A stretch of 46,515 bases of DNA from JAICWY01 sp964531205 (GTDB taxonomy: Bacteria > Vulcanimicrobiota > Vulcanimicrobiia > Vulcanimicrobiales > Vulcanimicrobiaceae). Below the pieces are notes generated by a model. The model had not been told where the DNA came from, did no database searches, and was given only the letters and a program-made list of their open reading frames with translations. Made by a program: the position numbers and the translations under genes. This document shows positions 8,536-16,897 of this stretch, in pieces. The DNA lies in contig CAZHGH010000013.1 in NCBI GenBank assembly GCA_964531205.1, forward strand, positions 1-46,515, read 5' to 3'. Position 1 is the first letter of the stretch. Each line of letters starts with the position of its first letter.

Positions 8536-9731
8536 TCGTTGGCGACGTAGAGCGTATCGCCGGCGATTACCGGCGACGAAACACTGAAGAACGACGGAAA
8601 CCACCGGCGTTCTTCTATTTTTCCGGTTCGCGCGTTCACGGTGTAAAACGTATGTCCGGTGTCGCCGAAATAGAGCCGCCCGTTGCGTTCCACGGCGCTC
8701 ATTTTGACGGCGGCGTCAGTGTGCAGGCGCCAGCGTACGCGTCCGCTTAAGGCATCGAACGCAACGAATTCGTTCGTCGCGGGAATCGCCTGATAGAGTG
8801 CGCCGTCCGCAGCCAATCCCGCAATACCCTCTTCGTCCGAACCCGTGCTCGTAAATGTTCCGTAGTCCGAATACCACCGCCACCGCAGTTTGCCGGTTGC
8901 TTCATCTACGGCAACGACATCGTTAAATGCATTACTCGTGCTCGGACGGCTTGCGGTGGACGAAGAACCCTCCACAAACACACGTCCATATGCGACCGTC
9001 GGCGAACAGTCGGCGTTCCCGTACGGTGCCCGCCAAACAATGCGGTGGTTTTCCGGATCGATCTTCACCAAGCTGTCGCCGCTCTTCGAATACGCTGTTC
9101 CGCCGATAACGACATACGCATAGCTGTTTGAAACAGCGGCGGAACTCATCGTCGCGATGCCGTTGACCGCGCGCTGCCACATCAACTTCCCGTCGCGCAG
9201 GCGTAGCACGCGCACGTGGTTGTCGCCGTTCGCAAAAACGATTGCATCTTCACCGCGAACGCGCACCAATGCCGGGCTCGGCATATCTTCGCCTATCGTG
9301 CGATACGTCCACAACACACGTCCGCCGGCGGCGCTCAACGCGACGATGGAGTCGCCTTGTGCACGGCCCCATACAACGCGTGAAGCGGACTCGATAAGTT
9401 CTTGACTCGTTCCCGTGCCGACGACGACGATGCCTTTGGCGATAACGGGCGTCGTCATAACGACGCCATTTACGGCCGTGCTCCAGAGGGTCGCGCCCGT
9501 GCGCATATCGAGTGCGGTGACGCGTCGATCGAACGATTCGACGAAGAGCGCGTTACGGTAAAATGCGAGGCCGCCGTTGATCTTTCCGCCCAGGCGCCGC
9601 GACCACGAAGCGGCTATGCGCGGTTGCGGAAACACCGCGTTGTGGTTGGCGTAGTATTGATACATCGGCCAGGGCACCGATGCTATGTACCCGGGAGATG
9701 CCTGCGATGAATCGCAGGCATCTCCCGTCAC
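8499..9731 (-). CDS. PQQ-like beta-propeller repeat protein (BamB-like fold)
   Basis: A 410-residue protein made of repeated propeller blades, each with the pattern of a G-x-hydrophobic strand then ALD..TG..W (ALDMRTGATLWST, ALSAAGGRVLWTY, VLRLRDGKLMWQRA, AVDEATGKLRWRW, AFDALSGRVRWRL, TVNARTGKIEE). This is the PQQ-enzyme/BamB blade consensus. The N-terminal WPMYQYYANHNAV segment matches the first strand of such propellers, so the start must lie upstream of it; GTG 9731 with a GAAGG site is the best candidate. No signal peptide is evident from that start. A perfect palindrome occupies codons 3-14 and may have replaced the original N-terminus. Role unknown. Confidence 0.82.
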   Translation of the reverse strand: MTGDACDSSQASPGYIASVPWPMYQYYANHNAVFPQPRIAASWSRRLGGKINGGLAFYRNALFVESFDRRVTALDMRTGATLWSTAVNGVVMTTPVIAKGIVVVGTGTSQELIESASRVVWGRAQGDSIVALSAAGGRVLWTYRTIGEDMPSPALVRVRGEDAIVFANGDNHVRVLRLRDGKLMWQRAVNGIATMSSAAVSNSYAYVVIGGTAYSKSGDSLVKIDPENHRIVWRAPYGNADCSPTVAYGRVFVEGSSSTASRPSTSNAFNDVVAVDEATGKLRWRWYSDYGTFTSTGSDEEGIAGLAADGALYQAIPATNEFVAFDALSGRVRWRLHTDAAVKMSAVERNGRLYFGDTGHTFYTVNARTGKIEERRWFPSFFSVSSPVIAGDTLYVANDQVVRAIPLGTK

Positions 9732-9737
9732 CGATGC
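9675..9737. repeat. Perfect 16-bp-arm palindrome flanked by 9-bp direct repeats
   Basis: Arms 9693-9708 and 9711-9726 are exact reverse complements separated by only two bases. The 9-mer CACCGATGC occurs on both sides, at 9675-9683 and 9729-9737. No T-run follows on either strand, so it is a poor intrinsic terminator. The form resembles a REP-like or miniature palindromic element with a possible target duplication, inserted between receptor 2 and the start of the propeller gene. Confidence 0.7.
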
Positions 9738-9753
9738 CTTCGGCTGAATGTGT

Positions 9754-12700
9754 TCAGAGTCTAATCTGCAGTTGGAAATATGCCTGGAACGGATTTGCTC
9801 CCGTAAGCGGAACGTACGGATAATCGAAGATCTTCGAATACCCCGCGGTGCCGTTTACCGGGTCTCGTCCTGAAGCTCCGTAGAACCAACTTGCACCCGG
9901 CTGCGTGCCGATGAACGAACCAATTCCAAACGGATTGGACGCGTAGTTGTCGCTGTAGCCGCAGACATATTGGTTCGGGCCCCAGACTTTCGACCATGGC
10001 GTGCTTGAGCCGCCGAAGCATGTATTCACGACATTCGCCAGCGTCGCGGTTGCGCGAATTTTCGGCGAGATGTCGTAAGCCGCTTGGAAGCTCAGATTGA
10101 ACTGCCACGGTTCCCGGTACTGTCCGACGCCGTCGAACGAGCCCGTATACGGATTGGGGATTGCCAAGTATCCGGACGTTGCGAACGGCGAAAGCGCACA
10201 GGACTGGTAGTCCGCATTTTGCGCAAATTGCGAGCCTGCCGGTTCGACCCCGGCCGCGAGTTGATTCTGCCCGCAAGCACGCGGATCGAGTCCGATGATC
10301 GATGTCGGCGAGCCGTATTGCGCGCCTTGGAGCAGCTGCGCCGATATCGCCAATATCACGCGGCTGTGCTTATAGCTCAGCCACCCTGCAAAGACGTTCG
10401 GCGATAGTGCGGACGGACCTGACTGATCGAACGTATTGCCCGGCGGCTGGTTCGTATAAACCGGATACCAGCCGTTGCGATCCAACAGCCCTTGCACCGG
10501 CGCGTTGAAGTACGGATTCGTAACATCCGTCGGTTTACTGCAATCGGACGGTGCGCTCGAAGCCGGATTCAACACCGACGGCGTCGTCGGATCGTAGCAG
10601 GGAGCAATGTTGGCGACACCGGCTGCCGACAGGTTCCCGCAGCGCGCATCTGTTGAATGCGTTTTGCAGAAGTTCGTCAGCTGATTGTATGCGATGATGT
10701 TGTTGTTCAGGATGTCGATCGAGTTCACGCCGTTCGCCAGCGTCGAATACTTGATTTGCGCATTCGTGTACGTGTACGAGAGCTGTCCCGAGAGACCGTC
10801 ACGGTTCGGATCGCCTTTTTGGAATGCGAATTCGACGCCGTACGTACGCTGCGTTCCCGCATTAATGCCGGAGGCAAACGTTCCACCCAGCGGTACCGTC
10901 ACAAGTTGGTTCGTCGTGTACCGGTAGAACGGCGTGACTTTGAACGTCATGTCCGTCCCTTTGAGATGATGCTCCAACGAGAGATCGTAGTTGTTGGAGA
11001 CTTGCACAGGGTTGTCGTGCACAGGCGTGAGGAATCCCAAGCCGAAGAAATGCGCGAAATCGAACGTTGCGGCTCCGTATCCGGAGAGGTTGCCGTATTG
11101 CTCGAATGCCGTTTCGGTCGGCTGCGTGTAACGTCCGTACGTGAAACGCACCACGGTATCCGGACTCATCGAGTACGTTCCACCGATGCGCGGCGACCAA
11201 AGCGTCTTCGTCGTCGTCAACGGGCCAACGTTGGTGAACAACAGCGATCCGTCTTGGCCGTTGGGATGGCGTAGTTGATGGCCCGCTGCGTTCAAGAGTG
11301 GTGAACCCGTCGCATCGTAACAGAGTCCAGGCTGCTCACCCGGCAGCAGGTTCGGATTGACGCTGGGATTCTGCGATGGCGCCGCACCTGGAGCCGGCGG
11401 AGGCACGAGCGGCTGTTTCGTATCGGGGTCGTAGCAATACGCGTTTGCCGCTTGTTTAAACCAGAATCCAAACTCCGGATTATCCAGATCTGCGAAGTCG
11501 TATTCGTAATATTCGCCGCGCGCCCCGAAGTTGAGATCCCACCGATCGGTCGGCTTGAATTCGTCCTCTAACGCGACGGACGCGAATTTCGGTTTCACGG
11601 TGTTGAGCGGACCGAATCCCCCCGGACGCGTCACGATCCACTGCGCTCCGGCAAGCGCCGCCGGCGATCCCGCCGGCGCCGTGCCCGGCGTGAGGTCGTT
11701 GTACGTGCCTTGCGACGAGTGCGTCAGACACGACGCCAACGCGCCCGTCGTGAAGTTGTAGCAGTTCCCGTCGCTGCCCAAATAATTCGACACGACGAAG
11801 GGTTGAGCGTAGTACTGGTTGTTGTCGCGCAAGATCGTCGCAGTCGTATAATTTCCGGTGAACCTAAACAGATTCTTCGGATTAAACTGATCAGCGAACT
11901 GAATTTGGACACCCCTAGTGTGGGTGTTCAACTCATAATTTGGTGAGGGATAGCCAAAGCCGACCTCACCGGGGACGATGAATGAACCGTACGTTGCCGC
12001 ACCGTTCGCGGACGACTGCAACCAATCCGAGTAGAACGTGTACCCGAACGCGCGAATGTAGGCGTTAGTGCCTAGGTTTTTCTGGTACTGCAGTTTGACG
12101 ACGCTGCCGTCATTCCACAGCGCGTCTCGCAAATTCGTCGGGATGCCGGCGTTAGCCTGACGATTTTGTGGCGAGCTCGGTTGAAAGTAGTTTACGGTCG
12201 CAACGCCGGTCGCCGGCTGTCCGAACTGCGTTCCTGCGGGAAGTGCAAACGTGTCGAAGTACGGAAGGGGCGAAGCTCCGCTCGTCGCGCAGCCGGCGAC
12301 GATTGCAGCTTCATACGCGCACAAATTATCGAACGCACCACCCTGGCCCGGGTACGACGTGACGCCGAACAACGTTGCCGCAAATCCGCCGGGACCACCC
12401 CATCCGGTGAACGCGTTATTGAAGGACGCGAGTCCGCCATTATCATTGATGCTGTCCTCATAGATCGAATGATAGGCGAAGTTGTAGAACAGCAGTTGAA
12501 CGTCGTCGCGTCCGCTATCGAACTTGTGCGGAATACCAAAGTGTACGTTTGCGACATTTTCACGGTCTTGCGTTGTAACGGGNNNNNNNNNNNNNNNNNN
12601 NNNNNNNNNNNNNNNNNNNNNNNNNNNNNNNNNNNNNNNNNNNNNNNNNNNNNNNNNNNNNNNNNNNNNNNNNNNNNNNNNNCGCTGATCTTGGTTTGCC

Positions 12701-13575
12701 CCCGATACGCCTACGTAGTATGAAAACAGGCGGTTCGGAGATGCGCCGCCGGCTTCTGCGGAGAATTTGTGGTAGAACGCCGGTACACCGAGTCCGCCAA
12801 GCAGCGAACCAAACCCCGGATACGTTCCGGTTTTAATCACCTGGTTAATGTAGCCGGCCAGTGTTGCGGACGAGCCGCCCGCAGGCGAACCGCCTGTGTA
12901 GACTTCAGTTTCTTGGCTCCCGAAGCTCGAGAGCGAATTCGCATTGTAGTTGTCGAACGCGCGGTTGACGGGAATGCCGTCGTACTCGTATCCCACTTGG
13001 CTGTAGTGCGATCCGCGAATGTAAAAGACTTGGCCGAAACCGGAGTTGCCGATGTATCCTTGCACGCCCGGCTGAGCGTAGATCGCGGAGTACGCGCTGT
13101 CGAGGTTATGTCCGCCTCCGAAACCTTGCACGGTATATTGCGTTGCCGCGTTTACCGAGTATACATCCGACGTTGTGCCGGGTTTCACGAGGTTTCCAGC
13201 CGCGCGCGACGTGATCCGTGCGATCGTTTTAAGCTGCGGTTGCGTCGATATCCCGACCGTTTGCATTTGATCGGCGAATACGGTTACGCCGGAAACGCTC
13301 GCAGGCGCATATCCGCTTTTATCTACCGAAACCGTATACGTGTCCGGTGCGAGCGTAAGAAACCCAAAATGTCCGGAAGCATCGGTTTTCGCGGTTGCCG
13401 TCTGCGAAGGCGAGACGGCCGTTACCGATGCATCTGCAACGGGTCTTCCGTTGGTGCTGTCCGTGACCGTACCGCTAATAGCGCCGGTTGTGCCGGCCAG
13501 TGCCCATGTTACCTGACTCAGCATTGCAACGAGCGTAAGAGCGGCGATCGACGGCAGCAAATGCCATCGTATCAT
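9754..13575 (-). CDS. TonB-dependent receptor with carboxypeptidase-regulatory-like domain (receptor 2; contains assembly gap)
   Basis: About 1273 residues including roughly 34 unknown ones. ATG 13575 was chosen because an AAAGG site lies 9 bases upstream; GTG 13605 is an in-frame alternative. A signal peptide (LLPSIAALTLVAML, ending WALA) precedes the sandwich domain (GAISGTVTDSTNGRPVADASV, DASGHFGF, PDTYTVSV), which closely parallels receptor 1. The plug has FYIRGSHYSQVGYEYDGIPVNR and VYTGGSPAGGSSATLAGYINQVIK. A long aromatic-rich barrel follows, ending YFQLQIRL. The barrel has large cysteine-containing loops (for example YDPTTPSVLNPASS) as in other large receptors of this class. The 100-N run falls in an early barrel strand region; the reading frame is open on both sides. 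The ligand is unknown. Confidence 0.92.
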   Translation of the reverse strand: MIRWHLLPSIAALTLVAMLSQVTWALAGTTGAISGTVTDSTNGRPVADASVTAVSPSQTATAKTDASGHFGFLTLAPDTYTVSVDKSGYAPASVSGVTVFADQMQTVGISTQPQLKTIARITSRAAGNLVKPGTTSDVYSVNAATQYTVQGFGGGHNLDSAYSAIYAQPGVQGYIGNSGFGQVFYIRGSHYSQVGYEYDGIPVNRAFDNYNANSLSSFGSQETEVYTGGSPAGGSSATLAGYINQVIKTGTYPGFGSLLGGLGVPAFYHKFSAEAGGASPNRLFSYYVGVSGANQDQXXXXXXXXXXXXXXXXXXXXXXXXXXXXXXXXXXPVTTQDRENVANVHFGIPHKFDSGRDDVQLLFYNFAYHSIYEDSINDNGGLASFNNAFTGWGGPGGFAATLFGVTSYPGQGGAFDNLCAYEAAIVAGCATSGASPLPYFDTFALPAGTQFGQPATGVATVNYFQPSSPQNRQANAGIPTNLRDALWNDGSVVKLQYQKNLGTNAYIRAFGYTFYSDWLQSSANGAATYGSFIVPGEVGFGYPSPNYELNTHTRGVQIQFADQFNPKNLFRFTGNYTTATILRDNNQYYAQPFVVSNYLGSDGNCYNFTTGALASCLTHSSQGTYNDLTPGTAPAGSPAALAGAQWIVTRPGGFGPLNTVKPKFASVALEDEFKPTDRWDLNFGARGEYYEYDFADLDNPEFGFWFKQAANAYCYDPDTKQPLVPPPAPGAAPSQNPSVNPNLLPGEQPGLCYDATGSPLLNAAGHQLRHPNGQDGSLLFTNVGPLTTTKTLWSPRIGGTYSMSPDTVVRFTYGRYTQPTETAFEQYGNLSGYGAATFDFAHFFGLGFLTPVHDNPVQVSNNYDLSLEHHLKGTDMTFKVTPFYRYTTNQLVTVPLGGTFASGINAGTQRTYGVEFAFQKGDPNRDGLSGQLSYTYTNAQIKYSTLANGVNSIDILNNNIIAYNQLTNFCKTHSTDARCGNLSAAGVANIAPCYDPTTPSVLNPASSAPSDCSKPTDVTNPYFNAPVQGLLDRNGWYPVYTNQPPGNTFDQSGPSALSPNVFAGWLSYKHSRVILAISAQLLQGAQYGSPTSIIGLDPRACGQNQLAAGVEPAGSQFAQNADYQSCALSPFATSGYLAIPNPYTGSFDGVGQYREPWQFNLSFQAAYDISPKIRATATLANVVNTCFGGSSTPWSKVWGPNQYVCGYSDNYASNPFGIGSFIGTQPGASWFYGASGRDPVNGTAGYSKIFDYPYVPLTGANPFQAYFQLQIRL
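12583..12682. other. Assembly gap (100 Ns)
   Basis: Exactly 100 consecutive Ns, the usual placeholder for a scaffold gap of unknown length. It interrupts receptor 2, so the protein length and the residues there are not reliable. Confidence 0.99.
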
Positions 13576-13617
13576 CTGCATCATCCTTTCGTTACGCGTC
13601 GTCACGCGCTGACATGT

Positions 13618-14154
13618 TCATGCCATCGTTGTTGCACCAAACGTGCGCGCGTGATGTAATGACGCCACTCGAGGAGTTCCTTGGCATGGTTCCTCCGGGA
13701 GTGCAGAAACAGTCCGCGCCGGTATCGGCGCGGACTTTTGCCTACGCTCTTTCAACTGCGCGAGAACCCGTTCGAACGCGCTAATGACTTCGTCTAATTC
13801 TTCTGCATCGGTGATGAGACGCCGAATTTCCACTGCGAGCATTTGCACCGCGCGAGCGCGGTAACGGTAGAACTGCCGAAGCGACAAACCAAGTTCTGCG
13901 GCAACGCCGTCATGCGATAGACTCCCCTCCAGATCGCACCGCACCACCAGCCGTGCGAGCCGCATCGCCATATTGCCGCGGCCTAGGAACGCTCGCTCCA
14001 CGAGCTTGCGAACTGCTTCGTGGGGTGTCCGGCTGTTTGTAAGCTCGCAGACGAGCGCGACCATGGGGTCGCGCAGCGCCAGTTCCGGACGCCGCAAGCT
14101 GCTAAGTAGGCGCCGAACGTCATGCTCCGTCAATGGCATGACCATGTCACTCAT
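13618..14154 (-). CDS. Small helix-turn-helix protein
   Basis: A 178-residue cytoplasmic protein. The centre (LSHDGVAAELGLSLRQFYRYRARAVQML, about residues 95-122) is a clear helix-turn-helix, like sigma region 4 or a resolvase-type HTH. It is preceded by an all-helical Arg-rich part and followed by a long helix with heptad character (EELDEVISAFERVLAQLKERR). The last 45 residues are low in structure and cross a GC-rich hairpin at 13712-13735, so the natural C-terminus may be shorter. ATG 14154 was chosen over TTG 14193. It is transcribed away from the CadC-like gene and lies just upstream of receptor 2 on the same strand, so it may regulate either. I do not recognise a named family. Confidence 0.65.
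   Translation of the reverse strand: MSDMVMPLTEHDVRRLLSSLRRPELALRDPMVALVCELTNSRTPHEAVRKLVERAFLGRGNMAMRLARLVVRCDLEGSLSHDGVAAELGLSLRQFYRYRARAVQMLAVEIRRLITDAEELDEVISAFERVLAQLKERRQKSAPIPARTVSALPEEPCQGTPRVASLHHARTFGATTMA
13712..13739 (+). terminator. Strong hairpin with T4 tail inside the 3' part of the HTH gene
   Basis: A perfect 10-bp stem (13712-13721 with 13726-13735), loop GTAT, then TTTT on the plus strand. Structurally it is a rho-independent terminator reading rightwards, yet no plus-strand gene precedes it. On the minus strand only a weak TGTTTCT follows. It may stop antisense transcription, or be the real 3' end of the HTH gene. Confidence 0.4.
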
Positions 14155-14239
14155 GCCGCGAGCATAAAAAAAGTCGCGCTCAAGAGTCCTCAAGAACCAC
14201 TCTCAAGCGTTATAAAAGTACCTCAAAGAGGGACCGGCC

Positions 14240-15622
14240 ATGAGCGAACTACGGTACAGGTTTGGCGACTTCGTCTTCGATGCGCAGCGGCGCGTATTAA
14301 AACGCGACGGACGCGTTGTTGCTCTTCCCAACAAAGCATCGGAACTGCTCGCGTTGTTGCTTCGTGAAGCCGGCAAACCGGTTTCCAAGGAAGACATCTA
14401 CGAAGGAATTTGGGGCGAAAAAATCGTCGAGGAAGGCAACCTCACCCAAACGGTGTACATGCTGCGCCGTTTACTCTCGGACGATCGCGCGGCACACACG
14501 ATGATTCGCACGATTCCCCAAATCGGGTACGCGTTCGTCGAGCCGGTCACCGTTTCGGCCGCGGAGCCGCGTAGTACGCTAACGGCTCGTGTTGCCCTCG
14601 CTGCGGCCATCGCAGTTATCGCCCTGCTCTCGTACGCCTTCTACCTGCGCTTGAACTCCGCGGCCTCGTCAAATTCGGAAGCACTGCTTCCGACCGCGGC
14701 GCTCAAAGCCTACGAATTGGGGCGCCAGTCTTGGAACACACCAACGCACGAATCGGCATTACGCGCCATCAAACAGTTTCTGCGTGTTGTAAAACTGGCT
14801 CCGCACAGCTCCCTCGGATATGCGGGTCTATCCGACGCATACTTGCTGCTGGCTGATTCGACACCGCGCGCGAAGCGCGCGCCCTATCTGAAGCTTGCGC
14901 GAATGAACGCACTGCGTGCGATCGCGGTCGACCCGAATTCCAGCGAAGCGCACGCGTCGAACGCGCAAATCATTTTCTGGGACATGCGAGCGAGCCCGCA
15001 AGAGGAGTTTGAACGCGCTATCGCGCTCAACCCGCGCAACGCGCTAGCGCATCGCTGGTTCGGTGAGTATTGGTTATTGAATGGGCACTTCGAGCAAGCC
15101 GCCGACGAGCTCGCGCGCTCGAATGCGATCCAGCCCCCCGTGCCCCAAGATCTCTTTTGGCTCGGCGTGTCGCGCTATTATGCGCACCATTATGCAGCGG
15201 CGGTGGAAGCGTTCCGCGAAACGTTAGCCCAAGGCGGCACCGATCCGCAGATCGGGTTATATCTGGCACTTGCCTACGAAGCGTCGGGAGATACAAATGC
15301 AGCGTTCCGGGAGCTGCGTACCCTGCAACAAAAGAAAACGGCGTTACCGGACGTGAGAGCAGTTCGCGCTTCGATTCTGGCGCGTCACGGCGAGCGCGAG
15401 GCTGCGCTGCATGAGATTGCGCCGTTCATTCATGCGACTAAAAACACGCAGGTGAGCGCTGTAAGCATCGCGGTTACACTTGCGGAGACGGGCAATGTTG
15501 CGGAAGCGCGAAAATGGCTGAACCGGCACCACAAAGACCCGGATCAAACGTCGATATTCCCGTACCTCGATCCGCGCCTGGCGGGCCTGCGGTTGAGTCC
15601 GCTGCCGCCGCCGGCGGTGTAA
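14240..15622 (+). CDS. CadC-like membrane-bound regulator: winged helix, one TM segment, periplasmic TPRs
   Basis: A 460-residue protein. Residues 1-100 are an OmpR/PhoB-type winged helix (YRFGDFVFDAQRRVLKRDG, a recognition region KEDIYEGIWG, then MLRRLLSDD and IRTIPQIGYAFVEPV). A single membrane span follows at about 115-137 (VALAAAIAVIALLSYAFYL). The rest is tetratricopeptide-like helical repeats (LKLARMNALRAIAVDPNSSEAHA, FERAIALNPRNALAHRWFGEYW, AVEAFRETLAQGGTDPQIGLYLALAYEASGD). There is no receiver domain, so this is a one-component sensor like CadC or ToxR with a TPR sensor part. A divergent HTH gene lies 85 bp away. Probable targets are nearby transport genes, but no operator was identified. 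Confidence 0.9.
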   Translation: MSELRYRFGDFVFDAQRRVLKRDGRVVALPNKASELLALLLREAGKPVSKEDIYEGIWGEKIVEEGNLTQTVYMLRRLLSDDRAAHTMIRTIPQIGYAFVEPVTVSAAEPRSTLTARVALAAAIAVIALLSYAFYLRLNSAASSNSEALLPTAALKAYELGRQSWNTPTHESALRAIKQFLRVVKLAPHSSLGYAGLSDAYLLLADSTPRAKRAPYLKLARMNALRAIAVDPNSSEAHASNAQIIFWDMRASPQEEFERAIALNPRNALAHRWFGEYWLLNGHFEQAADELARSNAIQPPVPQDLFWLGVSRYYAHHYAAAVEAFRETLAQGGTDPQIGLYLALAYEASGDTNAAFRELRTLQQKKTALPDVRAVRASILARHGEREAALHEIAPFIHATKNTQVSAVSIAVTLAETGNVAEARKWLNRHHKDPDQTSIFPYLDPRLAGLRLSPLPPPAV

Positions 15623-15629
15623 TACTTTT

Positions 15630-16076
15630 TTAGAGTGCGCCCTTGTTCGCCCGTGTAATGACGTCGTTGAGCGTGAGCAGCTCGATCTTCTCAGACTCGC
15701 GGATATACGAGCGAAACTCTTGAGAGAGATAGAACTCCACCAATCCCGCGCTAAAGCCGTCGCCGCCGATAACGATGTACGCCTTGTCATATACCGCGGG
15801 ATTCTCGCGCAGCGTGTGCAGCAGTTTGATCACTTCAAACGGGATCTTCTCTTCCGCGCTGCCGGCGGTTTGCTGCCATTTCAAAGAAACCAAAAACTTT
15901 GAACCGTTCGGGCGCATTGCAACGATATCGGCTTTGTGACGGCCGCCGCCGGGTTTGGTGCCGACGGCGACTTGCTTTTGAACGGCGTAGCTGTTGTTGA
16001 GCAAGACCGCTTCAACGGTTACTTCCAGCGTCGAGCCGGTCTTGGTGCCTAGACTTCCCGGAAAGAGCATTCCCAC
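15630..16076 (-). CDS. PD-(D/E)XK-superfamily nuclease, putative type II restriction endonuclease
   Basis: A 148-residue protein with nuclease-fold features: acidic residues Glu18/Glu22 in the first helix, Asp50 in the HKADIVA strand, then Ser64-Leu-Lys66 in FLVSLKWQQ followed by a helix rich in Glu. This is the order E...D...xxK of PD-(D/E)XK enzymes, although the usual acidic residue before the Lys is a serine; the later Gln68/Gln69 or Glu75/Glu76 may compensate. GTG 16076 is the last base of the methyltransferase stop codon (TAGTG), so translation is coupled; ATG 16070 is an alternative. Co-occurrence with a Dam-like methylase strongly suggests a restriction-modification pair. Cleavage has not been shown and the target is unknown. 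Confidence 0.75.
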   Translation of the reverse strand: MGMLFPGSLGTKTGSTLEVTVEAVLLNNSYAVQKQVAVGTKPGGGRHKADIVAMRPNGSKFLVSLKWQQTAGSAEEKIPFEVIKLLHTLRENPAVYDKAYIVIGGDGFSAGLVEFYLSQEFRSYIRESEKIELLTLNDVITRANKGAL

Positions 16077-16894
16077 TACACGTTCCTCACGGCGATCATT
16101 TCTTCGGCATCGTCACGGTTGCCGTCACAGCTGATTCGGCGCGGCGCGGGAACCACGCGCACGCGAAACCCTAAGCGCCGGTAGAGCTTGAGAATTCGCG
16201 GCGTCGCCTGATTTGAAGCGACGACGGGCCCCGGATGCTGCGCAAGCCACGTTGCTAAACGCACCTGATCTTCCCAGCCGAAACCGCCGGCGGAATACGA
16301 CGTGAATTCGACATCGTACGGCGGATCGGCGTAAATAAAATCGGTTGCACGCACGCGCAAGCGTTCGAAGTCGCCGTGCGTGAGTTCGTACGGTTCGAGA
16401 ATGTCGCGATATGCGCCGAATTCTTCGCGATACGGAATATTTTTGTAGCGTCCGAACGGCACATTGAAAAAGCCGCGCGAGTTGAAGCGGCACAAGCCGT
16501 TGTAGCCCGTGCGGTTTAAATAGTAAAACAGCGCGGCGGCTTCCGCGCTCTCGGCTTTCCCTTCTGCGATGAGCTCGTTGAAGCGCGTGCGGTTATGCGC
16601 GTACACCGCGCGATCGTTGGCGAGCGTAATGCTCAATCCGCGAACGTTCAAACCGCGTTGTAGCCAGCGGTAAAAGTTCACCAAATGTGGGTTGAGATCG
16701 TTGAGCAACGCGCGCTTCGGCGCTAATCCAAGCGTAACGGCCAATCCGCCGACGAACGGCTCGACGAGTCTACGCTGCTCGTGGCCGTTCCAATAGTCCA
16801 GTAAATGCGGAACGAGCCAGCGTTTACCGCCGGCCCATTTGAGCGGCGGAGTGAGCGTCTGTGGAGACGTTCCTTCGTCGAGCGCAATGGCCAT
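16076..16894 (-). CDS. D12-class (Dam-like) N6-adenine DNA methyltransferase
   Basis: A 272-residue S-adenosylmethionine-dependent methylase of the Dam/DpnM alpha class. The order of motifs is diagnostic: PLKWAGGKRWLVP near residues 17-29 (motif X), VEPFVGG (motif I) at 44-50, LNDLNPHLVNFY at 64-75, LNRTGYNGLCRFNSRGFFNVPFG at about 126-148, and the catalytic DPPY at 190-193 (FIYADPPYDVEF). Dam, DpnM and MboI methylases act on GATC; this one could share that target but specificity cannot be read directly. It lies 3 bp after the phosphoribosyltransferase gene and 1 bp overlapping the nuclease gene. Confidence 0.93.
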   Translation of the reverse strand: MAIALDEGTSPQTLTPPLKWAGGKRWLVPHLLDYWNGHEQRRLVEPFVGGLAVTLGLAPKRALLNDLNPHLVNFYRWLQRGLNVRGLSITLANDRAVYAHNRTRFNELIAEGKAESAEAAALFYYLNRTGYNGLCRFNSRGFFNVPFGRYKNIPYREEFGAYRDILEPYELTHGDFERLRVRATDFIYADPPYDVEFTSYSAGGFGWEDQVRLATWLAQHPGPVVASNQATPRILKLYRRLGFRVRVVPAPRRISCDGNRDDAEEMIAVRNV

Positions 16895-16897
16895 CCA

